A stretch of 64,000 bases of DNA, taken from positions 2,063,001 through 2,127,000 of the forward strand of contig JAUPFP010000027.1 in the NCBI GenBank assembly GCA_036925085.1. The letters are read 5' to 3'. Made by a program: the position numbers and the translations under genes. Every line of letters begins with the position of its first letter. Positions within the stretch are counted from its first letter, which is position 1. This DNA comes from Brachycybe producta (lineage: Eukaryota > Arthropoda > Diplopoda > Playtdesmida > Andrognathidae). The notes under the pieces were generated by a model that made no database searches, was not told where the DNA came from, and saw nothing but the letters and a program-made list of their open reading frames with translations. This document shows, piece after piece, positions 36,985 through 47,628 of the stretch.

Positions 36985-37800
36985 GATTCAAGGAACCCTA
37001 TAGACCTCCATTGCTTTAATATACACTTTCATATATCAAACAACCAATTTTCTTTCATCGTTACATGTGTATGCACATGTACACGCATGTGTACGCAAAT
37101 GTACACGCATGCGCGCATGTGTACGCAAATGTACACGCATGCGTGCATGTGTATGCAAATGTACACGCATGCGCGCATGTATACGCACATGCACACGCGT
37201 GCGCACATGTGTACACACATGTACACACGTGCGCACTTGTGTACACAAATGTACAAACGTGCGTGCATGTGCACACACATGTACACACACATGTACACAT
37301 GTGCACGCATGTGTACGCACATGTACACGTGCACGCATGTGTATGTAGATAAACAGTATTAAACACACATGTACTGTACACTGTATGTACACACCTACAT
37401 GACATAGTTACATGTGATGTGCATGCATCATTCATTTGTAATAATATGGTTTAAAATGAGAATAAGTCACATGTATTTTAATATACAAAAATAATAACGT
37501 AACATAGAAAGGAACACCCCTCCTAAATAATAGGAATAGTCCCACTTTCAAATGCTACAACTGGAAAGAGGAAGAATCTCCATTTTTCTTAAAAAAAATT
37601 AGGTTTTTAAAAATCGAAATTTCTTATATTAGATCACTCTAATATTTCAAATTTTTTCCTGATATATTCTCAGAATGTGTACATCATTTTAGGTCTGATG
37701 ACATTTTGTTGTAGGTGGCCCCATTTTCGAGTTGTTCGACCCACAAACTCAAAATTTGTTTCTAAAAAATTCATTAAAAAAATAACCCCTGTGGTTCACA
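36985..37800 (-). mobile_element. composite repeat, copy B (inverted relative to copy A)
   Basis: Reverse complement of 9632-10530: GGGATTCAAGGAACCCTATA, GACCTCCATTGCTTTAATAT, minisatellite, GTAATAATATGGTTTAAAAT, GGAACACCCCTCCTAAATAA, CAACTGGAAAGAGGAAGAAT, then AATAACCCCTG. Substitutions are spread along its length, so the copies are not very recent. Confidence 0.75.
37065..37350 (-). repeat. minisatellite of composite repeat copy B
   Basis: Decamer-based repeat (ACATGTGTACGCAAATGTAC, ACGCATGCGCGCATGTGTAC). Unlike copy A the alternation is broken by AAATG steps, and units are less uniform. Confidence 0.9.
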
Positions 37801-37865
37801 TGCAATGAATTTTCGAAGTTACAAATCCATGAGGAATCATAGAACACTTCAATGACGCCCACTCC

Positions 37866-37966
37866 GAACTGTACGCACATGTGAACGCATGTGTACGCAC
37901 ATATACACACGTGTGCGTATGTGTACGCACATGTACACGTGTGCGCATGTGTACGCAATGGAGGTA
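37866..37966 (-). repeat. third minisatellite patch ending GCAATGGAGG
   Basis: About 95 bases of ACGCACATGTGAACGCATGT type, closed by CAATGGAGG, the complement of CCTCCATTG at 37009. It may mark the outer end of copy B, with 37797-37865 as an inserted piece also seen near 43768-43870. Confidence 0.6.
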
Positions 37967-38360
37967 AAAAAAAACGTCGAAAGTGAGTGAAGATGAAATA
38001 AAAAGGGGAAAAGATTACAAAATAATTTATGCAAATTGAAATATTTCAAGTTGGTATTTTTTTTCTCTCAGTATGTTCCTTCTATTAAATAAACTTTTAT
38101 TAGAAATTTACTGGACTTGGTTTCAAAATGTGAATGTTGTTACATCAAGTCAAAAGAATTTCATCATTTTGTTCACATAAAACAACCACCCCTCATATAG
38201 TAAATACGACAGTTGTAATGATAATATGGCAACAGTTTATGTGTGTTTTCACTTCATACTAAATGTAAACAACCCGGAATTTGAAATTCTAACGCACTAA
38301 ATAAAATAATAATAGAATTCTATTTGAAAGACATTGCCAAAAAAAAGAAAAGAAATCTTA

Positions 38361-38991
38361 TACAGTAGAATCTCGATTAACCGGACTAAATGGGACCAGA
38401 CATGGTGCGAATTACGAAAAATTCCGCATAATCCGGAAAATTGCAGAATTTTTTTTTACTTTAATTCTCTTCTTCACTATTGGGAAGTTCAGTCATAAAT
38501 ACTGAAAAATTAAAAAAAAAACATAACAAGAACTAGTCCCCAGGTGTGTTTCCCAGCTGGGACGGTTTTAACTGGGACGACGCTAAGGTTTGGAGGTGGA
38601 GGCTAGCAGTGACGTGTGCGGGGGGGGTACTAAAAAAAAGAATAAACGAGCAGTTAAACAGCATTTAACATAGGCATTTGGAGCAAAATGGAAAGCAAAA
38701 AAGAATTTACAAATGGTAAAAACTGGATGTAAATTAATAGTTTATTTTAATTAATTACGGGTTAGCACTGTTTTCATCTCACTACTCTATTTGTAAATTG
38801 TTTTTTGTACTCCGTTCAGTACTTCTGTAATCGGCTACAAATACATAATATGCCTTTTGCTATTTAAAAAGGCTCCGTGGTTATACTTTTTTTTTGCAAG
38901 TCACTGCTAGCCTCCAACCCTTGGCATCGTCCCAGCAGGATACAGTTTATCCGGATTACCGAGATCCGGATAATCGACATTCAACTATATA
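38361..38991. mobile_element. pogo/Tigger-like nonautonomous element
   Basis: Left end TACAGTAGAATCTCGATTAA then CCGG; right end CCGGATAATCGACATTCAAC then TATA. This TIR style, flanked by TA, is characteristic of pogo/Tigger elements of the Tc1-mariner group. The middle is occupied by another inverted-repeat element. No DDE transposase ORF remains. Confidence 0.7.
38546..38946. mobile_element. nested inverted-repeat element inside the pogo-like copy
   Basis: TGTTTCCCAGCTGGGACG and GGAGGTGGAGGCTAGCAGTG on the left pair with CACTGCTAGCCTCCAACC and CGTCCCAGCAGGATACAG on the right. About 400 bases, no coding capacity. Confidence 0.6.
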
Positions 38992-38999
38992 CGATTATA

Positions 39000-40370
39000 G
39001 AGATAAATTTCGGTAAAAATGAGGAAAACAGACAACACAAAAAATATTTTAAAAGTGAAGTATGGCGACTAAGATGATATCCCTCGAGTAGTGAGTGACT
39101 GACTGACTGTGAGTGAGGCCCCAAATGTTACAATTTTATATAAGGGCAACAGATGGATCCTTTTTTAGTTTCTCTAAATATATTCCCCCCCTCCTAATAG
39201 AAAAAGTCTACTTTTCACTTTTTGCAATTTTTAGAAGCTAAAAAAATGACTTGTTTCCTTTCCTTTAGTTATTCCAGACGTAAATTATCAACTGACACTC
39301 AAAAAATATTTTTTTATCATTAGAAGAGAAGGGAGAGATTAATTTCTATAATTGTGAAGGTCGCGACAGATGATAAAAAAATTGATAAAATTAATTTTTT
39401 TAATAATTTTAGCCAACAACAATAATGCTATAGAGAAATACAAGTAACTAATTAGAGTATTTCAATTAAAAAGAAAAGCTCAAGTTGAACTCTTGTTACT
39501 TTTGTAATTTTGAAAGTGTTTGGTGCACAGCTGGATGTTAACTGGTAAACACAAAAGATTTACAAAATGAACTTTTAAATGACAAAAGGCCAAGAAAATC
39601 CAACTGAAAACAGAAAGTGCAATATAGTAAAAAAAAAAAAAAAAGCAGGGTCCTTGACAATGGAACATTTTACTGTCTTCTTGTACTGTTCCTAAAACTG
39701 AATACAATTGCTGGCCATTTAGCAATAAAAATCGGGTTAAGTGGTTTACAAGGCTAAACAAATAGGTCCTTTGTAGAAATATATTCTTGCCGCCTTATTT
39801 TACAACAATACCTACAAGGGTCCAATAAATTAAGGGTCAAACTAGGTCAAGTTCCAATTAACCCCTTATATTGCCACCTTTTAAAGAAGCTTTTTTTTGT
39901 TTTGGCCACACACTTCTGCTTAAATGGTTTCTATCCTTATATAAAAGCAAGTTCGTTTCATGATTTTTAAGGAATTTCGTAAAATTAGTTCTCTAATATA
40001 AAAATAAATAGATGGCAAGTCAGTCAATTAAAAACACTTATTTCGTTTAAATATAAGTGCTACCAAATAATGATGATGATGATGATTATTATTATTGCTT
40101 GCTTGCTCTTTTCTTCTTCTACTAAATTGATAAGTCATATCCATTAGCAGATATTATTTTATAATATAATATATATAGGAGAAAACATAAACTTCTATGT
40201 CAATGTTTCCCAAAGACTGTGCTGCGAATGTTGCTAGATGTGCCACTAAAATTTGATTGATGTTATATTGAATGTGTTAATTAATATGTATAAATATAAT
40301 ATTTTCAATTAAATTTTAAGTTTTATTCGAAAAAGCATCATTAAGAAAACTTTCGTATTCCATGTACACA
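39000..40370. other. gene-free interval
   Basis: GATGATGATGATGAT at 40070-40085, and a hAT-type half end CAATGTTTCCCAAAGACTGT at 40201. The 93-codon ORF on the minus strand (39480-39761) matches no family I know. Confidence 0.45.
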
Positions 40371-40376
40371 CTAAAT

Positions 40377-40499
40377 CAATGGTTTCCAAAACGTATGCTG
40401 TGGCACACTAGTGTGCCACGAGTTTTGCTAGGTGTACCGCAATTTCTTCAGGCAAAAAAAAAATACTGTGCCGTGAGCCAAAAAAGTTTGAGAACCACA
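40377..40499. mobile_element. hAT-like short element
   Basis: CAATGGTTTCCAAAACGTAT left and AAAAGTTTGAGAACCACAC right are the usual hAT-type termini. GTGCCACGAG and GCTGTGGCAC lie inside. 123 bases. Confidence 0.55.
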
Positions 40500-41317
40500 C
40501 ATAGTCAAAAAAAAAAGTGTCAAGTTAATAAAAGCAATAATATAGAAGTTTTCAATCCGACTAATGGAGAGAACAACATGGCGCCTATTTTTGATGGGGG
40601 GGGGGAATGAAATGGCCTACTACAATCTCCTCCCCTCTTCCTCTCCCCCTTAGCCCTTAGTCTCGAGTCATTTCCTTGAGAGATCACCCCCCAAAAGAAC
40701 ATCATCATTCAAACTCAATGTTTTAAGTTTTGGGGTTTCTTTTGGTTTTCTATGTTGGAAAATCTGGAAATATTATATAGGACCCTATAAAATACCATTT
40801 TTCTTCTTTTACTTGATAAAAGAAAAGTTTTGGCGCAATATAAGAAAAAATATTATATATTGAGACGCGAATTTTCCTTTTCCTGTTTTTTTTTCTTTCA
40901 GAAAAGTTGCAGAAAAACAAAAACCATATTGCCATTTGTATTATATATAGTACTATACCATGTATAGAATATGGGTGTCCATTAGTTAACAGGAACATAG
41001 GGAGACACAGCTGGACATTGTACAACAAACTCACCAACACCTCTATACGTTCCCCACCCTCTCCTCGAAACCTCCCTAAAAAGAGCAAATTTTTATGTTG
41101 TTCATTTTGAGATTTACTATATATGGTAAAACCATAAAAGCATAATATATTATTATTATTTTTATTTAGTTTGTCCAGAATTTGTATATTAGTATATGCG
41201 TTTGTTATTAACAAATAGAAGAAGAAATCCATATGATCCATTTGATATTTTATAAGTTAAGCTTATAAAAGCTAGAATATACAAATTTGAAATTTGAAGA
41301 TCATACCATAAAATGAC

Positions 41318-41690
41318 TTAACAAAGCGCCAAATTGATTAAAAGCCAATTGTAGTAAGTGCCAATTAGAACAAACGCCAAACTGATCAAGTCCCAAATTG
41401 AACAAATGACCAACTGAAAAAAACAAAATGTGGCAGTACTCAGTAAGTCCTCAACTTGTTCCAGAGACTTAGTGTATAACCCGTGTAAGTTGAAGGCCAT
41501 TTATAAATATTGTATTAAGTACGATGTACGGTATTTGTATTACGTTTACAGAGTCAATTGATAGGTGGCGTTGCTATTCTAAAAGGAAGTACCACAACAG
41601 CATAACAGGAATCCATGTAAGTTGAGGACTTAGTGTAATTCAGTTCGGCGTTTGTTCAATTTGGCGCTTATTCAGTCACCTCAAACTAAC
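41318..41690 (-). repeat. degenerate GGCGCTTATTCAGTTT repeats, second block
   Basis: Units such as GCGCCAAATTGATTAAAAG, CGCCAAACTGATCAAGTC and AATTTGGCGCTTATTCAGT; mostly reverse complement of the 19930 block. An AGGTGGCG core lies at 41563-41570. Confidence 0.55.
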
Positions 41691-41767
41691 AAGGTTCAAA
41701 TAATGTTTATATATTATTCATTTTTGAAGGTTTTGTTGCATTTTAATTTGTGTTTCGTTTGTAGTAA

Positions 41768-41840
41768 ATAGAATTTGAAAAAATACTCTGCAAGCAGCCA
41801 ATAAGGCTTGTGGCAGAGGAACAAGAGTCCACTTGCAGCA
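41768..41840 (+). repeat. 'CTCTGCAAGCAGCC' repeat, copy 1
   Basis: ACTCTGCAAGCAGCCAATAA then GGCTTGTGGCAGAGGAACAA, a short hairpin with CTCTGC/GCAGAG ends. A near copy is at 46187. Confidence 0.55.
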
Positions 41841-41844
41841 TGTG

Positions 41845-43090
41845 AAATGCAAATTTTTAAAACCCAAAGATTATAAAGCCAACAACATCTACAATGTGTT
41901 CTGCTGAAGTTGAAATAATTGCATTGTCAAAAAATTAGGAGCACCATAATGAATGAACACAAAAGTGAAACATAAAAAAGTAGAAGAGCTACTCATATGA
42001 TAAAGAGCAAAAAATAAAGACGGCAAAATGATCAAATAAAATTGCTTTGTCCAATGATATCGAAGATTATAGCATCAATTATGCATTACAAAATTCAAGT
42101 ATATACTACCTCCTCCCATTTAAATTAATGGAATTCATATTTTAGAATTAAATCATTAAAAATATAAGAAAAAAAAATGCAAATTTACAGAATAAAATGA
42201 ACAAAAAATTCGTAAATAAGTATAAAAAGAAAGTAAAACGAGGAATTTCAGTTGAAGTCATCAAAATTGGGTCTTTCTTTGATTTATGTTTTTCTTTCTC
42301 CCTCTCTCTCTCTCTCTCAAATCAATGATGGAAGCGCCACCAATCCCAAAGGGCCTCCAGCCAATCACTTGAACTTCATTTGTGCATATTTTTAACAAAT
42401 GCAAAAACTGCATTGACCCATCAGAACTGTGCGACCCATCATGTGTGGGTGGATGGATGCCTGGATGGGCCACCACCTCCTCCTAGGCTCCTCCACCATC
42501 CTCCTTCATACAAAAAACCATAGATCACATGATCATTGATCAGGTCTCTCTCTCATGAAGGACTGTAGCAGAACTAATTTCCAATTTAAAAAGATGGGGT
42601 GGTGGTGGTGGTGGTAGCGAAATGGGGGGCTATAACCGGCTAAGGGGGGGGACTAGAAAAGTAGGGAACTTTCTGAGTTGGAAGCTGCAATTCCTACTTG
42701 TTCTTTTTAAATGAAAAATGCCAACAGAAAAAAGTAACATTTATCCTGAAAACTTTGAAAAGTGTAGTGTAGTAGTAAGTAGTCGTATAGTGCGGGAGGT
42801 TCTTTTTCTTTGGTGCAATTGAAAACACTCCGAATCAATATTCACTGTTATTATTCATTTTTAATGAGTTCTCTTGATCAAGATTAAACGATTGTTTATA
42901 CGAAGAAATATTTCAGTGAAAAATCATTCGTTAAAAAATAAGCTTAAATGTCTATCTATAATTCATTTTTTCTTCTTCTTTCTATAAGAAAATATTTCTA
43001 ATGACGAAGAGAAGAAATTCCATAATTTCTACTCTTTTTTTCTCTTTTAAATATGAAAAGGAGGAGGAGGAGGAGCTTATCAATATCAAT
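41845..43090. other. gene-free interval
   Basis: CT tract at 42298-42318, GGT repeats at 42600-42615, G-runs near 42623 and 42643. Nothing coding recognised. Confidence 0.45.
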
Positions 43091-43092
43091 TA

Positions 43093-43429
43093 CAATGGAA
43101 ACTGTTTAACACGAATTGAAAAAGATCAGAATATTGTTTTGGTGTTAAACGAATTTTTCTTTAAAAGAATTTTTAAAAAAGAAACTCAATCGAACATATA
43201 TTTCATGTTATCCGATTTTTATGTTTCCCGTTTTTTCACCAGTGCCGGATTATCCATTATGTTAAGACTGCTAAAGCCTAGGGCCCCGGAGTTCTTGGGG
43301 GCCCGCGCAAACCTTTTTTCCATTATTAAAATAATTGTCATTTTATTGTCTTATTAGGTGAAGAGGGCAAGCACCATAAAAAGCCTTGAGGCTCCTATTG
43401 GCTTAATCCAACACAAGTTTTCACTGTAC
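43093..43429. mobile_element. pogo-like element with nested GGGCCCC element
   Basis: CAATGGAAACTGTTTAACAC left; GTTTTCACTGTA right. Inside lies a second unit, from CAGTGCCGGATTATCCATTA through AGGGCCCCGGAG to GGCTTAATCCAACAC (43240-43415), a motif type seen widely in animal transposons. Confidence 0.55.
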
Positions 43430-44331
43430 AATGCGAATATATTTGTTATAATTTACAACTTAAGTTGTGCTTGCAATTAATTTTATTTATATAAAAATCA
43501 GTAATTTCTGATTTCACGATATTCATAATTAAGTTTCTAGTCCAAAAAAGACGGAAATTCGAAAAACTCGGCCACTGATTTAAGTATATTTCGTGCATGA
43601 AAAGCACTGTTGGAATAAATTACTTTTAAAAGTAATGAACTACATCATTAAAATAATTACAATTACAATTACCAAATTTTAAAAATATATTAAATTATCA
43701 ATTACAATTACTGATTTTTCATAAAAGTAATTTAATTATTTTTCAAAATAGATTTTTGTCATTTCACATGCAATGAATTTTTGAGTTTGCATTGTTATAA
43801 ATTATAACTTAAGCATATATACATATATATACACATAGATATAGAAAAATCTTAACCACGCCCACTCTGAATTAGACGAACTTTTGTATTGCACAACTAA
43901 TATGAAGACAGTGTGGTCTTGCAGACTTTACTGGATACACGAAAGCATGAGTCCAAATAATATCTCTTGAATGATGAAATAATCATTTACTCGTCACACT
44001 TTTTACAAAAACAAAAGTAATTGAAAAGTAATTAGAAAGTAACTAATGTAATTACAATTAGAAATTACATGTTTTAAAAAGTAGTGCGGTGAATTATTAA
44101 TTACTGAAATTACTGAAAAGGGTTTTACAAAGATATAATATCAAGGCGAATTTGGAAAACCAGGTCTTAACTTTATTTCGTGTTCAAAAAAGGATTTTAG
44201 GTAGATTTGTTTTCTTAAGACAATGAGACTGAAACGTTTTCTGTATTTACCAATATTTTCGAGTTATCCGTTTCGTCCAATTTAAATATATAGAAAATAT
44301 AAGTAATTAATGAATTCAAATTCAAATATAT

Positions 44332-44348
44332 TGGGGGGGGGGGGGGGG
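44332..44348 (+). repeat. G homopolymer
   Basis: Seventeen or so consecutive G, a possible assembly weak point. Confidence 0.9.
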
Positions 44349-44374
44349 TAACCTATTCTAATGGAACAGACAAA

Positions 44375-44422
44375 CATGTTTCGTGTTATCCGATTATTTT
44401 CGAGTTAAACAGTTTTCACTAT
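44375..44422. mobile_element. pogo-like terminal fragment
   Basis: TTTCGTGTTATCCGATTATT then GAGTTAAACAGTTTTCACTA, the same right terminus as the elements at 29466 and 43093. Confidence 0.4.
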
Positions 44423-45276
44423 AAATAATCGAATGCCTCACATTAGATTGCACAACATACCATAAATCAATTCACATTTTTAAAAAAAACAAAAACAAAA
44501 CTAAAGGCTTCTGTAGGCCTAAAATCATCATATAACCCTTCTTATAATAGACATTAATTTCAACATGTCTCCCTCCTCCTCCTCCTGATATCAGTAAATG
44601 CCAATTTCAACAGAAAAACATTCCTTCACCAAGATACTTTTTTGTTGGTTGCTATCTGTCTATGTGTATATATAATAAGAAAAGAGTGTTCATTGGTTGA
44701 AGTGGTCACATGTCATATCATCTGTCATCATTTCATATCTCCAGGCCCCCCTTTCTTTATAATATAACATGAACAACAATTTTAATGAAGCTTCAGTGAA
44801 GCAAAAGAAGAAGAAAAAAATATATAATAATATCCCATGTTGTTGTCATGTCACTTGTTTTGTATGGAACATGTAAGAGACACCAAAAAGCGGCTTTTGT
44901 TTGTTTTCAGCCCTCAATATTTGTCTCTTTCTTCTATAAAAACCACCACAAAAACTTCTGTTTTCCATTTGACATTCCACAAAAAAGAAAAAACTCACAA
45001 AAAAAAACCGATGACAAATGATCAATGATCACAATGAACAAAAAAAAAATTGAAATTGTAAAATGTAGGCCTATCAAAAAGTAGTATAGGTACCATGAGT
45101 ACCCACCCACCCATCAGTGTAATGGAAATATTTTACTTTCAAAGGAAACATGGCTACCAAGCAACAAAATGGCTGCCAAATGTCAAAAAAACAAATGAAA
45201 CAACCCTGGAATTTTTGTCATCTTTAGAAGCAACTTTTAAGAAAGAAAATTTAAAAGTATTTTTAAGAAACTAGGA

Positions 45277-45362
45277 TCTCGTTACAAAAAAAACATCATA
45301 AAATTGTGACATTGTGATGTCGCTGCTTATGATGTATTTATAATAACTGTCATACTATGCTG
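45277..45362. mobile_element. 'CATTACAGAAA' element fragment
   Basis: CTCGTTACAAAAAAAACATC, AAAATTGTGACATTGTGATG, CTGCTTATGATG, on the strand opposite to 33692. Confidence 0.5.
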
Positions 45363-45504
45363 ACAACTGATTAATGATCACAATGAACGAAAAACAAAAT
45401 TAAAATGTAAAAGTAGGATTACCAAAATGTGGAATACGTGCCATGAGCGTAATGAAAATACTTAAAAAACATGGCTACCAAGCTACAAAATGGCTGCCAA
45501 ATTC

Positions 45505-45742
45505 AATATAAACCCACATAAAATTGTGACAATTTTGCCTTATGATGTATTTTAATGACTGTCATATTATGCTGTACATCAGTCAATGGAAGACATAAAG
45601 ATATGATACACATATAACAGTATTTGTCATTTAATAATGTTTTGTAATTTGCTTTTGTGCTAGTTACAATGTAATGACTCATGAGCTACAGTAGATATGA
45701 AAATTTCCAGTCAGTCATATCACCTTTCTGTAATCATATCCT
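45505..45742 (-). mobile_element. 'CATTACAGAAA' element, copy 3
   Basis: ATAAAATTGTGACAATTTTG, GACTGTCATATTATGCTGTA, CAGTCATATCACCTTTCTGT. The 45440-45500 flank repeats phrases of 45150-45200 (ACATGGCTACCAAGC, ACAAAATGGCTGCCAAAT), so the whole 45.0-45.7 kb block may be a local duplication. Confidence 0.55.
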
Positions 45743-46186
45743 AGTATACTATTTTCATGGACATTTGTTTTGATGATTTAAATTATCGATTTTAGTTTTT
45801 CATCCAAAAATTGTGAAATTTAATCAATGTAACATTCCACAAAATATCAGCCGAACAATGAACATGCCTGAAACCTGATTCATTTACTATTTTTAAAGTT
45901 AAAAACAATTTCAATATTTTTTCTTAATAGTTTTTAAAATGCAGATCAGCTTTTCACTGATGTAATTAGTAACTACAATTAATCACTTTGAAAAGTAATT
46001 TTTCCCAAAACTGACTGACATGCATGGTATTATCTCCCAAAATATGATTCAACTATGGGAAATTCTCTTTTAGTTGTATAGTTCTTTTTTGGGGGGACGA
46101 TTTCAATTTGACAATATCTTTTTTGTGTCTTAGTTTGTCTCATTGGGAACAAATCTCAATGCCACATGGCTTTCAAGCTGGTTTTT

Positions 46187-46250
46187 GAATTTGAAAAATT
46201 ACTCTGCAAGCAGCCATAAAGGCCTATGGCAGAGGGACAAGAGTCCAATG
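46187..46250 (+). repeat. 'CTCTGCAAGCAGCC' repeat, copy 2
   Basis: GAATTTGAAAAATTACTCTG, CAAGCAGCCATAAAGGCC, GGCAGAGGGACAAGAGTCCA; about 80% like 41768. Confidence 0.55.
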
Positions 46251-47084
46251 TGGTTGCAGATGTATTACTGAGTTGAATTGAATCTCAGTGTAATTTCTCC
46301 ATGGAAAATAGACAATATTCATCTGGAACACCTGGACAAACTCTTGGTGAAATAAAAATTGATATTAGGAACCCTGATAGAAAAAGCTTCACAAAGCCCT
46401 CATTGGATTGGTGGACTAGGTTCACAAGATTCAATTGAAAACAATACAAAATGAAGGTGTCTATTTCGAATTTTTTGATTTACATAAAAAATGTGAAGAA
46501 ACAAACTAGTTACCAGTCCTACATTTAATTATACGGTATTCCACATAGGGGCGGAGGAAGGGGGCAGTGGCAGGCAAGGGCTGTACCAAACAACAAACAC
46601 ATGGCGACAAAAATCCAAGTACAGATGTTTCATAACCAGAATGGTAATTTAATTTTAGGCAAGTATACTGTGGAAACTGAAAGCCTACATCATTTTGTAC
46701 TTTCGCTGAGAAAACGTGTACCCGTACTATTCAACTTGTGATGTACCCCAAAATTATTTTCAGATCTTTCTTTTATAAGTAGGGCTCGGATTTTTATGCA
46801 ATATCAAAGCCAACTGTTTCTCAATTTGTGGCCCAAGTGCCAATTGTGAATAAAAAAGGCTGGGTAGAGGCTCGATGTCTTGATTACTATCAGTTGTCGA
46901 TTCTGCCTAGTTCTCACAACCTTCATGTAGCTCAGGCTAAGGACTTAGCCTATGTATAAGGGTTGTGAGAACACACACTAGATGGTGGTCAATGTCAAAT
47001 GTTAGCTTTGGTTAGGTAGCCTTGGTTACCCATATGTAGCCTACACATTATTTAGTGTGAATGCAAAACAAAGTTAACTTGATC

Positions 47085-47104
47085 GTACGCCACCTGGTGG
47101 TCAT
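47085..47104 (-). promoter_or_regulatory. CTCF-like motif upstream of ftz-like gene
   Basis: Minus strand reads GACCACCAGGTGGCGTAC, very close to the CTCF core CCACCAGGTGGCGC known from flies and vertebrates. It lies about 1.85 kb upstream of the ftz-like ATG, inside the element at 46791-48105. Family knowledge: CTCF marks boundaries in Hox clusters. Function here is inferred. Confidence 0.4.
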
Positions 47105-47461
47105 AAATCTGAATAGAAAATGGCGTCATTCACTTTCTATTTTCATTGTTAGATGTTTCAGTCTATTTGTTAATTTATTAAAATTTAAAATTATCAATTG
47201 ATCTTTATTTAATAATTACTTATTTCCATAAACTCTAAATCATCATTCATCAACCTACCTACAATTAACATATGTTGCATTTAGTGTGTTCAATGAAGAC
47301 TCATGCAATTCAGTTTTGTTAGTATGGACAATATCAGCCATTTTCCCTCCAATTATGTATACACTAGTGGGGTAACCCATCATAAATGACGGGAGCAAAA
47401 TTCACAGGCAATTGTGCGCATGTGCGTCGTTTTTTCCTTTTTTTACTCCTTTCATTTCAAT

Positions 47462-47628
47462 TTCAGTCACCCCCTCCCACTTTTCTCTCTCTCCCCTTCT
47501 ACACTTTCCAACCTTTTCCCCTCACCATCTCCCACTTTTCTCTCTCTCCCCTTTACACTTTCCAACCTTTTCCCCTCACCCCTCCCACTTTTTTCTCTCT
47601 CCCAATTCTACACTTTCCAAAGAAAGAG
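47462..47628 (+). repeat. ~60-bp pyrimidine tandem, three copies
   Basis: TCCCACTTTTCTCTCTCTCC then CCTTTTCCCCTCACC, three tandem copies with small variations. All-pyrimidine runs make this a possible triplex (H-DNA) tract. ORFs crossing it are repeat translations. Confidence 0.8.

Noticed and set aside
40750-41241. 163-codon minus-strand ORF
   Set aside because: AT-rich frame with Phe/Ile/Asn/Lys bias, no known motif and no splice context that suggests an exon.
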